Assembly (NCBI GenBank): GCA_001314625.1
Contig: LJSH01000001.1
Span: 248,001 to 312,000 of the forward strand
Direction: 5' to 3'
Origin: Oceanicaulis sp. HLUCCA04
GTDB taxonomy: Bacteria > Pseudomonadota > Alphaproteobacteria > Caulobacterales > Maricaulaceae
DNA: 64,000 nucleotides
Shown: positions 42,055 to 51,724 of the stretch, in pieces
Layout of the letters: each line of letters starts with the position of its first letter
Numbering within the stretch: the first letter of the stretch is position 1
Notes under the pieces: generated by a model
What the model was told of the DNA's origin: nothing
Database searches by the model: none
The model's input: only the letters and a program-made list of their open reading frames with translations
Made by a program: the position numbers and the translations under genes

Positions 42055-43518
42055 TTACAGCACTCCTTCGCCGGGCTGGCCGAGCGAGAAATCTCGCATT
42101 GTGCGCCGTTCCGGGTCGTCGCGGTCATACATCAGCGCGCCGTCGATATAGACGTGGTCGGCAACCGCATAAGTGGAGAAGGGGTGAGCTGACCACAGCA
42201 CGAGATCGGCGCGCTTGCCTTCTTCGAGCGATCCGGTCTCGTCGAAAATGCCGAGCCCGCGTGCCGGGTTGGACGTGAACCAGGCAACTGCTTCGCCATC
42301 AGTGACTTCGATGCCGAGTCGCCGCCCGGCGGCCAGTGCCTTGGCGACTTCCTGATTGAGACGCTGGATGCCCAGCTGATCGTCGGAGTGGATCATCGCG
42401 CACGCGCCGGCATCGTGAACCAGAGCAAGGTTCTCGTTGATGGAGTCATAAGCCTCCATCTTGAACCCGCCCCAGTCGGCCCAGACGGCGGCGCACACAT
42501 CGTTATCGGCCAGAATATCGCCGATCTTGTAGGCTTCGACGGCGTGATGGAAGGTGGTGACCTCATAGCCAAACTCTTCAGCCATATCGAGGACCTGCAC
42601 CATTTCGTCGGCGCGGTAGCAATGCATCTGGACGAGGATGTCGCCCTCCAGCACGCCCATCAGCGTGTCGAGTTCCATATTGCGGGTAGGCGGCGTTGCA
42701 TCCGCGTCGCCTTCATCCCAGTAGCGGTCCCAGCTGCGGCGGTATTCCACCGCCCGCTGCCAGGCTTCGCGATAGCCGGCCATATTGCCCATGCGTGAGC
42801 CGGGCGCGCGGCCCTGACCGCCATACACGCGCTTCGGGTTCTCGCCGCACGCCATTTTCAGCGTGTAGGGCGCTTCGGGAAATTTCATGCCCTGCACGGT
42901 GCGTGACGGCACGTTGCGCAAGGTGACGCCGCGCCCGCCAAACAGATTGGCCGAGCCGGGCAGTACATGCAGCGTGGTCACACCGCCCGCCAGCGCGGCG
43001 TCAAAGCCGGGATCCTGGGGCCAGACGCCGTGTTCGGCCCAGACCTCAGCCGTTACAGGGGCCGTGATTTCATTGCCGTCCTGGTGTGCGCCGACGCTGG
43101 GCGACGGATAGACGCCCAGATGGGAGTGGATATCGATCACGCCGGGGGTCACATAGCGCCCGCGCCCATCCACGATTATTGCGTCCTCAGGGGCTTCAAG
43201 CCCTTCGCCCATGGCGGCAATCCGCCCGTCCTGCATCAGGACATCATGGTTTTCAAACTCGCCGCCAATCCCGTCAAACACGGTCGCGCCCTGAATGAGC
43301 ACGATGTCGGACTCGAAGGGCTCATAGGTGGAGGGGTAGGGATCCGCGTCATACCGCACAAGCTCGCCCTCACCCGATGAGCTTGCCGTGTCTGATCCGT
43401 CAGCCTCGTCGGGCGCGGTTCCGTTACAGGCGGCAAGACCAAGAGCGGCCAGCCCCGCCAGCGCACCCGCCATGATGGGCCAAAGCGCGCCCTTGTTGCG
43501 TGAACTGTCTTCGAGCAC
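42055..43518 (-). CDS. Lipoprotein amidohydrolase, first of a tandem pair
   Basis: This 487-residue amidohydrolase has a type II signal peptide ending LGLAAC (Cys31), so it is probably lipid-anchored in the periplasm. The metal-binding H-x-H is in GVIDIHSHLGVY, with further conserved ITAPVTAEVWAEHGVWPQDPGFDAALAGGVTTLHVLPG and ADLVLWSAHPFST. It starts with GTG at 43518, with GGGGAGG upstream. It lies immediately before the second amidohydrolase, so the two likely act together on a periplasmic substrate such as a cyclic amide or peptide. The gene faces away from parE, which ends at 43626. Confidence 0.85.
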   Translation of the reverse strand: MLEDSSRNKGALWPIMAGALAGLAALGLAACNGTAPDEADGSDTASSSGEGELVRYDADPYPSTYEPFESDIVLIQGATVFDGIGGEFENHDVLMQDGRIAAMGEGLEAPEDAIIVDGRGRYVTPGVIDIHSHLGVYPSPSVGAHQDGNEITAPVTAEVWAEHGVWPQDPGFDAALAGGVTTLHVLPGSANLFGGRGVTLRNVPSRTVQGMKFPEAPYTLKMACGENPKRVYGGQGRAPGSRMGNMAGYREAWQRAVEYRRSWDRYWDEGDADATPPTRNMELDTLMGVLEGDILVQMHCYRADEMVQVLDMAEEFGYEVTTFHHAVEAYKIGDILADNDVCAAVWADWGGFKMEAYDSINENLALVHDAGACAMIHSDDQLGIQRLNQEVAKALAAGRRLGIEVTDGEAVAWFTSNPARGLGIFDETGSLEEGKRADLVLWSAHPFSTYAVADHVYIDGALMYDRDDPERRTMRDFSLGQPGEGVL

Positions 43519-43625
43519 TGTGCTGCCTCCCCAGCGATTTTTCTGTTACCGACAGGTTCGCCGGAATCTGCCGCAGGGGGAAGGGGGTTATTGTGTTACG
43601 TCACGCAGAAGTGACCTAGTAGCAC

Positions 43626-45707
43626 TTACAAATCAATCGCTTCCACGAATGGCGCGTGTTCCTGTATATACTGGAAGCGCAGCTCGGCCTTTTTTCCCAT
43701 CAGGGTTTCCACCAGATCATCAGCTTCCTCGCGGAAGGCTTCGTCGATGGTAACGCGCGCGAGTGAGCGTGTTTGGGGGTTCATCGTGGTGGCTTTGAGC
43801 TGTGGCGGCGTCATCTCGCCAAGGCCCTTGAACCTGCCAATTTCCACGCGCTTGTTTTTGAACTCGCCATTCAGGATTGCGTCCTTCTCCGCCTCGTCCT
43901 GCGCGTAGAGCGTCTTTGCGCCATGTGTAAGCCGGTAGAGCGGCGGCTGGGCCATGAACAGGCGCCCGCTCTCGATCAGGCCCGGCGTGAAGCGGTAGAA
44001 GAACGTCGCCAGCAGCGCGGCAATATGGGCGCCGTCCACGTCCGCATCGCACATGATGATGACGCGCTCATAGCGCAGATCTTCCAGATCAAATTTTGAG
44101 CCGGGCCGGGTTCCGAGTGCCAGCATCAGGTCTGAAATTTCCTGATTGGCAGAAATCTTGTCTGCGGTGGCAGAGGCGACGTTCAGGATCTTGCCGCGCA
44201 AGGGCAATATGGCTTGCGTCTTGCGGTCGCGGGCCTGCTTGGCCGAGCCACCAGCCGAATCGCCTTCCACCAGGAATATCTCGGTACCGTCCGAGCCTGA
44301 TGTAGAGCAATCGGCGAGCTTGCCGGGAAGGCGCAGGCGGCGCGTGGCGCTCTGGCGCTGGACTTCCTTTTCCTTCTTCTTTTTAAGCCGGTCCTCGGCG
44401 CGCTCCACGGCCCAGTCGATCAGGCGCGCCGCTTCCTTGGGCCGCGCGGCCAGCCAGTGATCGAACCGGTCGCGAATGGCGTTCTCGACAAGGCGTTGGG
44501 CCTCCGGCGTGGACAGCCGGTCCTTGGTCTGCCCCTGAAATTCCGGGTCTTTCAGGAAAATCGAAACGAGCACACCGGCCCCGCCCATCACATCATCGGG
44601 CGTGATCAGGCCCGCCTTGCGGTTTCCGGCCAGCTCCGCGTGGGCTTTCAGGCTTTTCGACAGCGCAGCGCGCAGGCCCGCCTCGTGCGTGCCGCCTTGC
44701 GGTGTGGGCACGGTGTTGCAGTAGGAGTTGGAGAAGCTGTCATGCTCGCCAAATCCGTTCGCGGAGAAGCCGACGGCCCACTCTACTGCGCCCATCCGGC
44801 CTTCGGAGCGTTCCACTCGGCCGGAAAAGCATTCGGTGACGAGGGCGGCGCCCTTGACGAGTTCCTCCAGATGGTCGGCGAGACCGCCCGGGAACGACAG
44901 AACCGCGTCTGCCGGCGTCGCGGTGCCGTCGACCAGTTCGGGCGGGCAGGACCAGCGAATTTCAACACCCCGGCGCAGAAAGGCCTTGGAGCGCGCCATG
45001 GCAAACAGGCGGGCAGGTTTGAGCTGGGCCCGGCTGCCGAAAATCTCGTGATCGGGTTTGAAGCGCAGCTTGGTGCCGCGCCGGTTTGGCGCTGCGCCCA
45101 GCTTCTGCAAGCTGCCGAGCGGGGTTCCGCGCTCGAAATTGAGGCCCCACAGCGTGCGGTCGCGGGCCACTTCCACCTCGACACGCTCTGACAGCGCATT
45201 GACCACCGAAATGCCCACCCCGTGCAGGCCGCCAGCGGTCTGGTAGGATTTGTCAGAGAACTTGCCGCCGGAATGCAGCGTCGTCATGACGATTTCGAGC
45301 GCTGACTTGCCGGGAAACTTCGGGTGCTCGTCTACCGGAATGCCGCGCCCATTATCGGTGACGGTGACAAAACCATCCTCATCAAGACGCACTTCGATCC
45401 TGTCTGCATGGCCAGCGACAGCCTCGTCCATCGCATTGTCGAGCACTTCGGCGAAGAGGTGATGGAGCGCGCGCTCATCGGTGCCGCCAATATACATGCC
45501 CGGCCGCTTGCGCACCGGCTCAAGCCCTTCCAGCACCTCGATTGACGACGCATTGTAACCAGGCTCTGACGCCGCGGGCGGGGCAGGGCGCGAAGCCACC
45601 ACGCGGGGCTTTTCCTCCACCGGCTTTGGCTGAGGAGTGGACGGGGCTTGCGGACGTGGAGCGGGCGCGCCGCCCCCGAACAGATCGTTTTGCGAATCGT
45701 GGGTCAT
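43626..45707 (-). CDS. parE: DNA topoisomerase IV subunit B
   Basis: ParE is the ATPase subunit of topoisomerase IV, which decatenates replicated chromosomes. The 693-residue protein has an extra Pro/Ala-rich N-terminal region (about 1-50). The GHKL ATPase follows with the DNAMDEAV and DNGRGIPVDEHP motifs, LHSGGKFSDKSYQTAGGLHGVG, the TOPRIM segment LVEGDSAGGSAKQARDR, CDADVDGAHI, and the late GRFKGLGEMTP. ParE rather than GyrB is supported by the length and by the absence of GyrB's long Toprim insertion. The ATG at 45707 begins MTHDSQNDLFGGG. It ends near the amidohydrolase gene on the same strand. Confidence 0.93.
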   Translation of the reverse strand: MTHDSQNDLFGGGAPAPRPQAPSTPQPKPVEEKPRVVASRPAPPAASEPGYNASSIEVLEGLEPVRKRPGMYIGGTDERALHHLFAEVLDNAMDEAVAGHADRIEVRLDEDGFVTVTDNGRGIPVDEHPKFPGKSALEIVMTTLHSGGKFSDKSYQTAGGLHGVGISVVNALSERVEVEVARDRTLWGLNFERGTPLGSLQKLGAAPNRRGTKLRFKPDHEIFGSRAQLKPARLFAMARSKAFLRRGVEIRWSCPPELVDGTATPADAVLSFPGGLADHLEELVKGAALVTECFSGRVERSEGRMGAVEWAVGFSANGFGEHDSFSNSYCNTVPTPQGGTHEAGLRAALSKSLKAHAELAGNRKAGLITPDDVMGGAGVLVSIFLKDPEFQGQTKDRLSTPEAQRLVENAIRDRFDHWLAARPKEAARLIDWAVERAEDRLKKKKEKEVQRQSATRRLRLPGKLADCSTSGSDGTEIFLVEGDSAGGSAKQARDRKTQAILPLRGKILNVASATADKISANQEISDLMLALGTRPGSKFDLEDLRYERVIIMCDADVDGAHIAALLATFFYRFTPGLIESGRLFMAQPPLYRLTHGAKTLYAQDEAEKDAILNGEFKNKRVEIGRFKGLGEMTPPQLKATTMNPQTRSLARVTIDEAFREEADDLVETLMGKKAELRFQYIQEHAPFVEAIDL

Positions 45708-45758
45708 TACCCGTCACCATGCCCGATCCGGGCGTGCGCGGGAAAGCGTGTAACGCGG

Positions 45759-46373
45759 CTAGCGGAACCAGCGCCGGCGCTGACAGGAGTTCAGCTGGGA
45801 ATCATAGCGCCGGGCGTCAGTCTGCACCTGGGTTGCAGCCCTGAGGAGCCAGGCCTTCGAGTTGTAACTGCCCCGGTTATAGCCGGTATGGCCTTCGTGA
45901 TAGGCGAGATAGAGATTGCGCGGGTCATCCAGAGAGATGCGCGAGAGGCGCTGGCTCATTGACGCGTACCAGCCGATAAAGTCGACCGCATCGCCAAAAT
46001 CGGTTCTGCGGGCAGAGCGATTGCCCGTTTGCTCGCGATACCAGTCCCAGGTTGAATCGAGAGCCTGGGCGTAGCCGTGGGCCGACGAGGCGCGCGGGCC
46101 GGGCAGCACGAACAGACGGCGGGTGCGTGGCGGCCGGGCGTCGGCGACGAAGCTGGATTCGCGATTCACAAACGCGAGCTGCGTCCCTTGCGAGATGCCC
46201 CAGCGGCGTTCGGCACGCTCGGTGGCGCGCCGCCAGTTCGGGTATTGCGAGAAAATGGAACAGGCATTCTCAATCTGCGCAGGCGGAGCCCGATGGCTGC
46301 ATGCCGCAACCACCATCATGACCGATAATATGAGAGCGGTGCGCCAGACCATGACCACATTATCGGTGGTCAT
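45759..46373 (-). CDS. SLT-like lipoprotein (transglycosylase family)
   Basis: A 204-residue predicted lipoprotein has a signal peptide with the lipobox VVAAC (Cys25). The mature domain has the catalytic-type Glu in FVNRESSF, then SSAHGYAQALDSTWDWY, DFGDAVDFIGWYASMSQR, and LYLAYHEGHTGYNRGSY. The NRESSF-then-YAQAL pattern is that of a lysozyme-like SLT fold, so it probably cleaves peptidoglycan, although the usual long SLT C-terminus is missing. Start choice is unclear: ATG 46373 has no good ribosome binding site, and an ATG at 46352 is also possible. A perfect inverted repeat covers this start region. Confidence 0.7.
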   Translation of the reverse strand: MTTDNVVMVWRTALILSVMMVVAACSHRAPPAQIENACSIFSQYPNWRRATERAERRWGISQGTQLAFVNRESSFVADARPPRTRRLFVLPGPRASSAHGYAQALDSTWDWYREQTGNRSARRTDFGDAVDFIGWYASMSQRLSRISLDDPRNLYLAYHEGHTGYNRGSYNSKAWLLRAATQVQTDARRYDSQLNSCQRRRWFR

Positions 46374-46375
46374 GG
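46349..46375. promoter_or_regulatory. Perfect inverted repeat over the SLT lipoprotein start
   Basis: CCATGACCAC (46349-46358) and GTGGTCATGG (46366-46375) are exact complements with 7 bases between. Both candidate start codons of the lipoprotein gene lie inside the two arms. As RNA the structure would bury the start. As DNA it has the shape of an operator for a dimeric regulator. Confidence 0.45.
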
Positions 46376-46395
46376 TTAAAGGGCATTAAATGAAC

Positions 46396-49300
46396 CTAGA
46401 AGTTCATCCGCAGGACAAGACGCAGCACGTGGTTCACGTAGTCATCGCGGTAATCGGCATCATAAGCGAAGGTGAAGGTCGTGTAGTCGGACCCGGCAGC
46501 GAGGCCAAAGCCCGCCAGCAAACCGGCGCTGGGAAGTTCTGCCGCGCGCAGCGTGAAGGGATTGCCGTCCGGTCCGAACCGGGCCGTGGTTTCGCCCGGG
46601 CTGCTGGAGAAATCGCCGCGATAGCCCAGACGGATATAGGGCAGCCACCAGCTATCGGTCCGGTCGAACCTGCGGCTGACCGTGAGGCTTGCGCCGCCGG
46701 TCAGGGCCGACGTGGTGCGGCTGTCCACGAAAAGTGCAAGTTCGGGCGCGGTGTTGTCCAGTGCCAGCTCGTTAAACCCGTCCTCGGATATCGACAGATA
46801 GGTCAGCGACGCTTCGGGGCGCAGTACCCAGGAGCCCAGCGGGATGTCACGGCCGGCCTGTGCAGACAGCGAATAGTGCCAGCCATTCCAGTCAGCAGAG
46901 GTTGACCCGGAATAGGAGCCGATGCCGATACGCCGCTCGGTCTCAAAGCGGTTTATGCCCGCAGAGGCCGTGAACGACGCATCAATGCCGCCCAGATTCA
47001 TGGCGGCATAGCCTGACAGCTGACCCATGAGCGTGGTCATGGGATCATGGTCGAGGCCGATCTGTTCGATCTCGCTGGCAGCGCCTGCGAGGCTTACGCC
47101 AACGGCATAAAACGGACCGATCGGACGATCGATACCCACCGCAGCGCCGACGCCATAGCCGCGATAGCCCGGGCCGAGCGATGAGCCGGTGCGGTCCGCA
47201 TAGAAACCAAACTCCTGAATCCACATCCCTGCCAGTTCGGACGGGGAGAGTCGCGCATTGCGCAGGCGCGTGGATACCGCGCCCGTCGCCGCGTCGTGAG
47301 ATGCAAGGGCAAACTGGATCGCGCTGGCGGCATATTCGGGAAGGAGCTGGTCATAGGCCCGGTAGAAGGCGTCCTGATCGCGTATGGAGGCGATTGCATT
47401 GCCCAGCGAGCTGACATCATCGAATAGCGTTACCGCCGCGTCGTAGACGGCCGCGCGGTTCGGGTCGAAGCCAATCTGTTCGGCCGTCTTGCGCTCCAGG
47501 CTGAGCACCAGCGAATTGGGATCGGCGCCGTCGCGCTCAAGGGTAGCTTCGTAAATGAACGGAGTATCGATAGCGTCGAGCACAACGGCGTCGTCAGCGA
47601 TGCTAAGCGTGCCGGCCGAAAGAACCCGGTAGGTCTGGTTTTGACCCACAAGCTCTGACAGGGAGACGACGAGCTCGGATCCTTGCTCAAATGAAATCGT
47701 ATCACTGGCAATCAGCGAGGCTGCTGACGCCGTATTCTGCCCCAGAACCAGGTTCAGGACAGAACCCTCGCCGAGACGGGCCGACGTAATGTTGACCTGC
47801 TCGGTCAGGCCCAGCTCCAGCGTCGAATCTTCCATATCAATGGTCAGCTGGCCATCACCGGAATTGATGGCTCCGCTCAGCGTGGCGTTACGCATGATCA
47901 GACTGTCTGCGCCTGACCCGAAATCGACATCACCCGTGACAGTCCCAGCCTGAATATCGAGAGTATCGGCACCGGAGCCAAACAGGATCTCACCGGTTAT
48001 CGAGGGGTCGGCACTATCCTCTGCGGGATCTTGCGACTGCGTGACGGTGAGGCCCGCGCTCGTACCGCTGGCATCGATAGCTATGAGCCGGGGCGTGGCG
48101 TCGTCCGCCAAGTTCACGCCATTGGACCGGATCACTCCGGTATTGGTGATATCGGTCAGCTGATTTGACGCGATTCTGATCGCTGTCGCCTGCTGGCCTC
48201 CAGCGGACAATATGGCGAGGATATTACCGCTGTTCGAGATCGAATCGACCTCGGCGTCAGCATCCACCAGTACCCCGATGGCGCGTCCCTGGTTAAAGGC
48301 ATCGGCGGCGAACGGGTCGTCTTCAAGACCTCGAGCTGATGTTGCGTTGATAGTGCCGGAATTGGTGAAACTCGCCATCCGGGCACCAACGCCGAGATGG
48401 ACGGCGTGGGCGTCGGCGTCAAACGCGGTGGCGGTCACCGTTCCGGTGTTTTCCATACCGTCGCCAGCGAGAATGACGGCATGGATGGTGCCGGACGCAT
48501 CGCGCCCGGCAATGAGCAATGCCGTGGAATTCACGCCATCGAAAACCCCGTCCGCCGTAATGTTGCCGTCGTTCACAAAGCCAAACGGCCGGTCAATCGT
48601 AATCGTATCGCCTTCTTCCGCGTCAGGATCAGGGTCGGCAATCTCGAAGGTGACCTCGCCGAGCGTTATATCGCCGGTGGACGACTGACCCGGTTGTATG
48701 CGGACCGCCGGCGCAGAGCCTGTTGCATTGATCGATACGGCGTTGGTGTTGTTTTCCGAGGACGTGCCCGTGAAAAATACGCCATCGCGGATCGATCCCG
48801 CGATAACAACGGCGCTGCCCGACAAGCGTTCGTCTTCCTGCACTTCGCCGGGATCGCGCTCGAGCAGGTCGTAGATCGATTCCACGGTGCGCTCATTGAT
48901 GCGGAATCCGTTGACCCTGATCGTGCCTCCGAGGCGAACCGAACCGTCGACGTCGCCACCAATAACGACGCCTTCAGATTGCGCGCCTCTGACATTGATC
49001 TGGCTGTTCTGGCCGATGACTACATCGCCATTGACGGGGCCTTCGATCGAGACAGCCGCCGAGCGTTCACCGGTGATATTGACCGCGCCGTTAGAGACAA
49101 AATCACCGTTTAGTTCAGAGGCAACACGAATGCCGAAGGAGTCCTGGCCAACAATGAATATCTCGGAGCCGAGGCTGGCCGTCACGTCGCCGTTGAATGC
49201 CGCACCGCCTTCGGTGCCGACGAGAATGCCGGTCTTGCCGCTTTCATTTGTCAGCTGGTCGAGAGCCTCATCCAGGCCGCGATCAACCACCACTTCGGTG

Positions 49301-49617
49301 TCGTTGAGCCGGATGTCACCTGCATGCGTCAGGTCGCCCGTCCGGCCGCTTTCCGCGAAAATGCCCGTTGCGTTGCTGCGATCATCAATCTCGATGCGCG
49401 ATCCTGCCCGGGTTTCCACCGAATTGTCCGAATCGATAGTGACCGCCGGGCCGCTATTGCCGGTGAGTGTGACGCGCCCGCTGGACGTAATTACCACGTC
49501 GCCGGATTCTGACGTGCGGACCGGGGAGGTGCGCTCGTCACTGATCTCTTCGTCGGCCCATACAGGCGTTGAGCAAAGAGCCGCAATCGAAGCAGCAGCA
49601 AGTAGACGACGGCGCAT
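46396..49617 (-). CDS. Autotransporter with beta-helical passenger
   Basis: This 1073-residue outer-membrane autotransporter has a signal peptide (MRRRLLAAASIAALCSTPVWA). A long passenger, about residues 25-790, has repeated GxV/NSG-type strands (GTVTATAFDADAHAV, NSGTINATS, NTGVIRSNG, GSGADTLDI, GSGADSLIM), typical of a right-handed beta-helix. The C-terminal barrel begins near 795 (AGMWIQEFGFYADRTG) and ends RLVLRMNF. It could serve in adhesion or aggregation; no enzymatic motif is visible in the passenger. ATG 49617 is supported by GGAGGG 5-6 bases upstream, and the longer open frame to 49791 is not. It is separated from glnA by a terminator. Confidence 0.88.
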   Translation of the reverse strand: MRRRLLAAASIAALCSTPVWADEEISDERTSPVRTSESGDVVITSSGRVTLTGNSGPAVTIDSDNSVETRAGSRIEIDDRSNATGIFAESGRTGDLTHAGDIRLNDTEVVVDRGLDEALDQLTNESGKTGILVGTEGGAAFNGDVTASLGSEIFIVGQDSFGIRVASELNGDFVSNGAVNITGERSAAVSIEGPVNGDVVIGQNSQINVRGAQSEGVVIGGDVDGSVRLGGTIRVNGFRINERTVESIYDLLERDPGEVQEDERLSGSAVVIAGSIRDGVFFTGTSSENNTNAVSINATGSAPAVRIQPGQSSTGDITLGEVTFEIADPDPDAEEGDTITIDRPFGFVNDGNITADGVFDGVNSTALLIAGRDASGTIHAVILAGDGMENTGTVTATAFDADAHAVHLGVGARMASFTNSGTINATSARGLEDDPFAADAFNQGRAIGVLVDADAEVDSISNSGNILAILSAGGQQATAIRIASNQLTDITNTGVIRSNGVNLADDATPRLIAIDASGTSAGLTVTQSQDPAEDSADPSITGEILFGSGADTLDIQAGTVTGDVDFGSGADSLIMRNATLSGAINSGDGQLTIDMEDSTLELGLTEQVNITSARLGEGSVLNLVLGQNTASAASLIASDTISFEQGSELVVSLSELVGQNQTYRVLSAGTLSIADDAVVLDAIDTPFIYEATLERDGADPNSLVLSLERKTAEQIGFDPNRAAVYDAAVTLFDDVSSLGNAIASIRDQDAFYRAYDQLLPEYAASAIQFALASHDAATGAVSTRLRNARLSPSELAGMWIQEFGFYADRTGSSLGPGYRGYGVGAAVGIDRPIGPFYAVGVSLAGAASEIEQIGLDHDPMTTLMGQLSGYAAMNLGGIDASFTASAGINRFETERRIGIGSYSGSTSADWNGWHYSLSAQAGRDIPLGSWVLRPEASLTYLSISEDGFNELALDNTAPELALFVDSRTTSALTGGASLTVSRRFDRTDSWWLPYIRLGYRGDFSSSPGETTARFGPDGNPFTLRAAELPSAGLLAGFGLAAGSDYTTFTFAYDADYRDDYVNHVLRLVLRMNF

Positions 49618-49752
49618 ATAGACCCTCCGGCGGACATTCCCCTCTGGCCAGACAACGTATCCGGCACAGTAAGCCACGAGGAGTCTTAGACGATGCTTTT
49701 GCCCCCGTCGACCGTTCAGGCGCGCTTGTAATCTTTCCATGACAGTCACGAA

Positions 49753-49780
49753 AAAGCCCGCCGCAGGCGCGGCGGGCTTT
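49753..49780 (-). terminator. Rho-independent terminator of glnA
   Basis: Perfect 12-bp arms AAAGCCCGCCGC and GCGGCGGGCTTT have a 4-base loop. On the - strand a T-run follows, 22 bases past the glnA stop. It separates glnA from the autotransporter gene on the same strand. Confidence 0.9.
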
Positions 49781-49802
49781 CCTGATAACAAGACCGGATT
49801 GG

Positions 49803-51206
49803 CTAGACCTTGTAGTAGAGCTCGAACTCGACCGGGTGAGGGTGGTGCTCGATCCGGCTGACATCTTCCATCTTCAGATCGATATAGGCGTCGATCTGGT
49901 CATCATCCATCACGCCGCCCTTGGTCAGGAAGGCGCGGTCGGCATCGAGATATTCCAGCGCTTCGCGCAAATTGCGGCTGACCGTCGGAATGCCTTCCAG
50001 CTCAGCGGGGGGAAGGTCGTAGAGGTCCTTGTCCATGGCTTCGCCGGGATGGATCTTGTTCTCGATCCCGTCGAGGCCCGCCATCAGCAGAGCCGTGAAC
50101 GCCAGATACGGGTTTGCCGCCGGATCGGGGAAGCGCGCTTCGATACGCTTGCCCTTGGGAGAGCCGACATATGGGATGCGGATAGAGGCTGAACGGTTGC
50201 GCGCCGAGTAGGCGAGCAGGACCGGCGCTTCAAAGCCAGGCACTAGGCGCTTGTAGGAATTGGTGGTCGGATTGGCGAACGCGTTGATGGCGCGCGCGTG
50301 TTTGATGATGCCGCCGATATAGTAAAGGCACATATCGGAGAGGTCGGCATACTTGTCGCCAGCGAAGAGCGGCTTGCCGTCTTTCCAGATCGACTGGTGG
50401 ACGTGCATGCCCGAGCCATTATCGGCATACACCGGCTTGGGCATAAAGGTCGCCGTTTTGCCGTAGGACGCAGCGACATTGTGGACGATGTATTTGTAGA
50501 GCTGCATCCGGTCGGCCATCTTGAGCAGGGTTGAGAATTTCATCCCCAGCTCGTGCTGGCTCGGCGCCACTTCGTGGTGGTGCTTTTCGGGCTCGAGCCC
50601 CAGCTCGCGCATGACCGCCAGCATCTCTGTGCGCATGTCTTGCGCTGAATCGATTGGCGGAACCGGAAAATAGCCACCCTTGGGACCCGGCCGGTGACCC
50701 AGATTGCCACCCTCCATCATGGTTCCGGAGTTATAGGGGCCTTCTTCGGAGTCCAGCACATAGCCGGTCTCGTTCTGCGCGGTTTTCCAGCGCACATCGT
50801 CAAACACGAAAAATTCGGCTTCCGGTCCGAAATACGCGGTGTCACCGATACCCAGCGATGCCATGTATTTCTCCGCCTTCTTGGCGGTCGTACGCGGGTC
50901 GCGATTATACGGCTCGCCGGAGATCGGGTCGTAGATGTCACAGAAAACGGCGAGGGTGGGCTCTTGGAAGAACGGGTCGACAAACGCGCCTTCAACGTCG
51001 GGCTTGAGCACCATGTCGGACTCGTTGATGGCCTTCCAGCCATTGATCGAGGAGCCGTCAAACATCTGGCCGTCTTCAAAGAAATCGGCGTCAACCATCG
51101 ACTTGTCGAAGGTTACGTGCTGCAGCTTGCCCTTCGTATCGGTGAAGCGCAGGTCAACATACTCAATGTTTTCGTCCTTGAGCTTTTTCAGGATCGCGTC
51201 TGACAT
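49803..51206 (-). CDS. glnA: Glutamine synthetase, type I
   Basis: GlnA makes glutamine from glutamate, ammonia and ATP and is the main entry point for ammonium. The 467-residue enzyme matches the type I-beta class. It has the [17 protein letters not shown] start, [31 protein letters not shown], the [20 protein letters not shown] motif, and [18 protein letters not shown]. The adenylylation region [14 protein letters not shown] keeps the target Tyr. It lies 69 bases after glnB on the same strand, so it is probably in a glnBA operon controlled by nitrogen status. It ends in a strong terminator at 49753-49780. Confidence 0.98.
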   Translation of the reverse strand: MSDAILKKLKDENIEYVDLRFTDTKGKLQHVTFDKSMVDADFFEDGQMFDGSSINGWKAINESDMVLKPDVEGAFVDPFFQEPTLAVFCDIYDPISGEPYNRDPRTTAKKAEKYMASLGIGDTAYFGPEAEFFVFDDVRWKTAQNETGYVLDSEEGPYNSGTMMEGGNLGHRPGPKGGYFPVPPIDSAQDMRTEMLAVMRELGLEPEKHHHEVAPSQHELGMKFSTLLKMADRMQLYKYIVHNVAASYGKTATFMPKPVYADNGSGMHVHQSIWKDGKPLFAGDKYADLSDMCLYYIGGIIKHARAINAFANPTTNSYKRLVPGFEAPVLLAYSARNRSASIRIPYVGSPKGKRIEARFPDPAANPYLAFTALLMAGLDGIENKIHPGEAMDKDLYDLPPAELEGIPTVSRNLREALEYLDADRAFLTKGGVMDDDQIDAYIDLKMEDVSRIEHHPHPVEFELYYKV

Positions 51207-51275
51207 TTCGTCCTCGTTTTTTTCAGATGAGCGCGCGGGGCGCGGGAATTTCGGGCCGGCAGGAAGGGCGGTCAG

Positions 51276-51668
<393 letters not shown>

Positions 51669-51724
51669 CTATTCCGGACGTGCTGGCGCGGGCCCGTACA
51701 TGCCTGCTCGAAAGTGAGGCGCAA

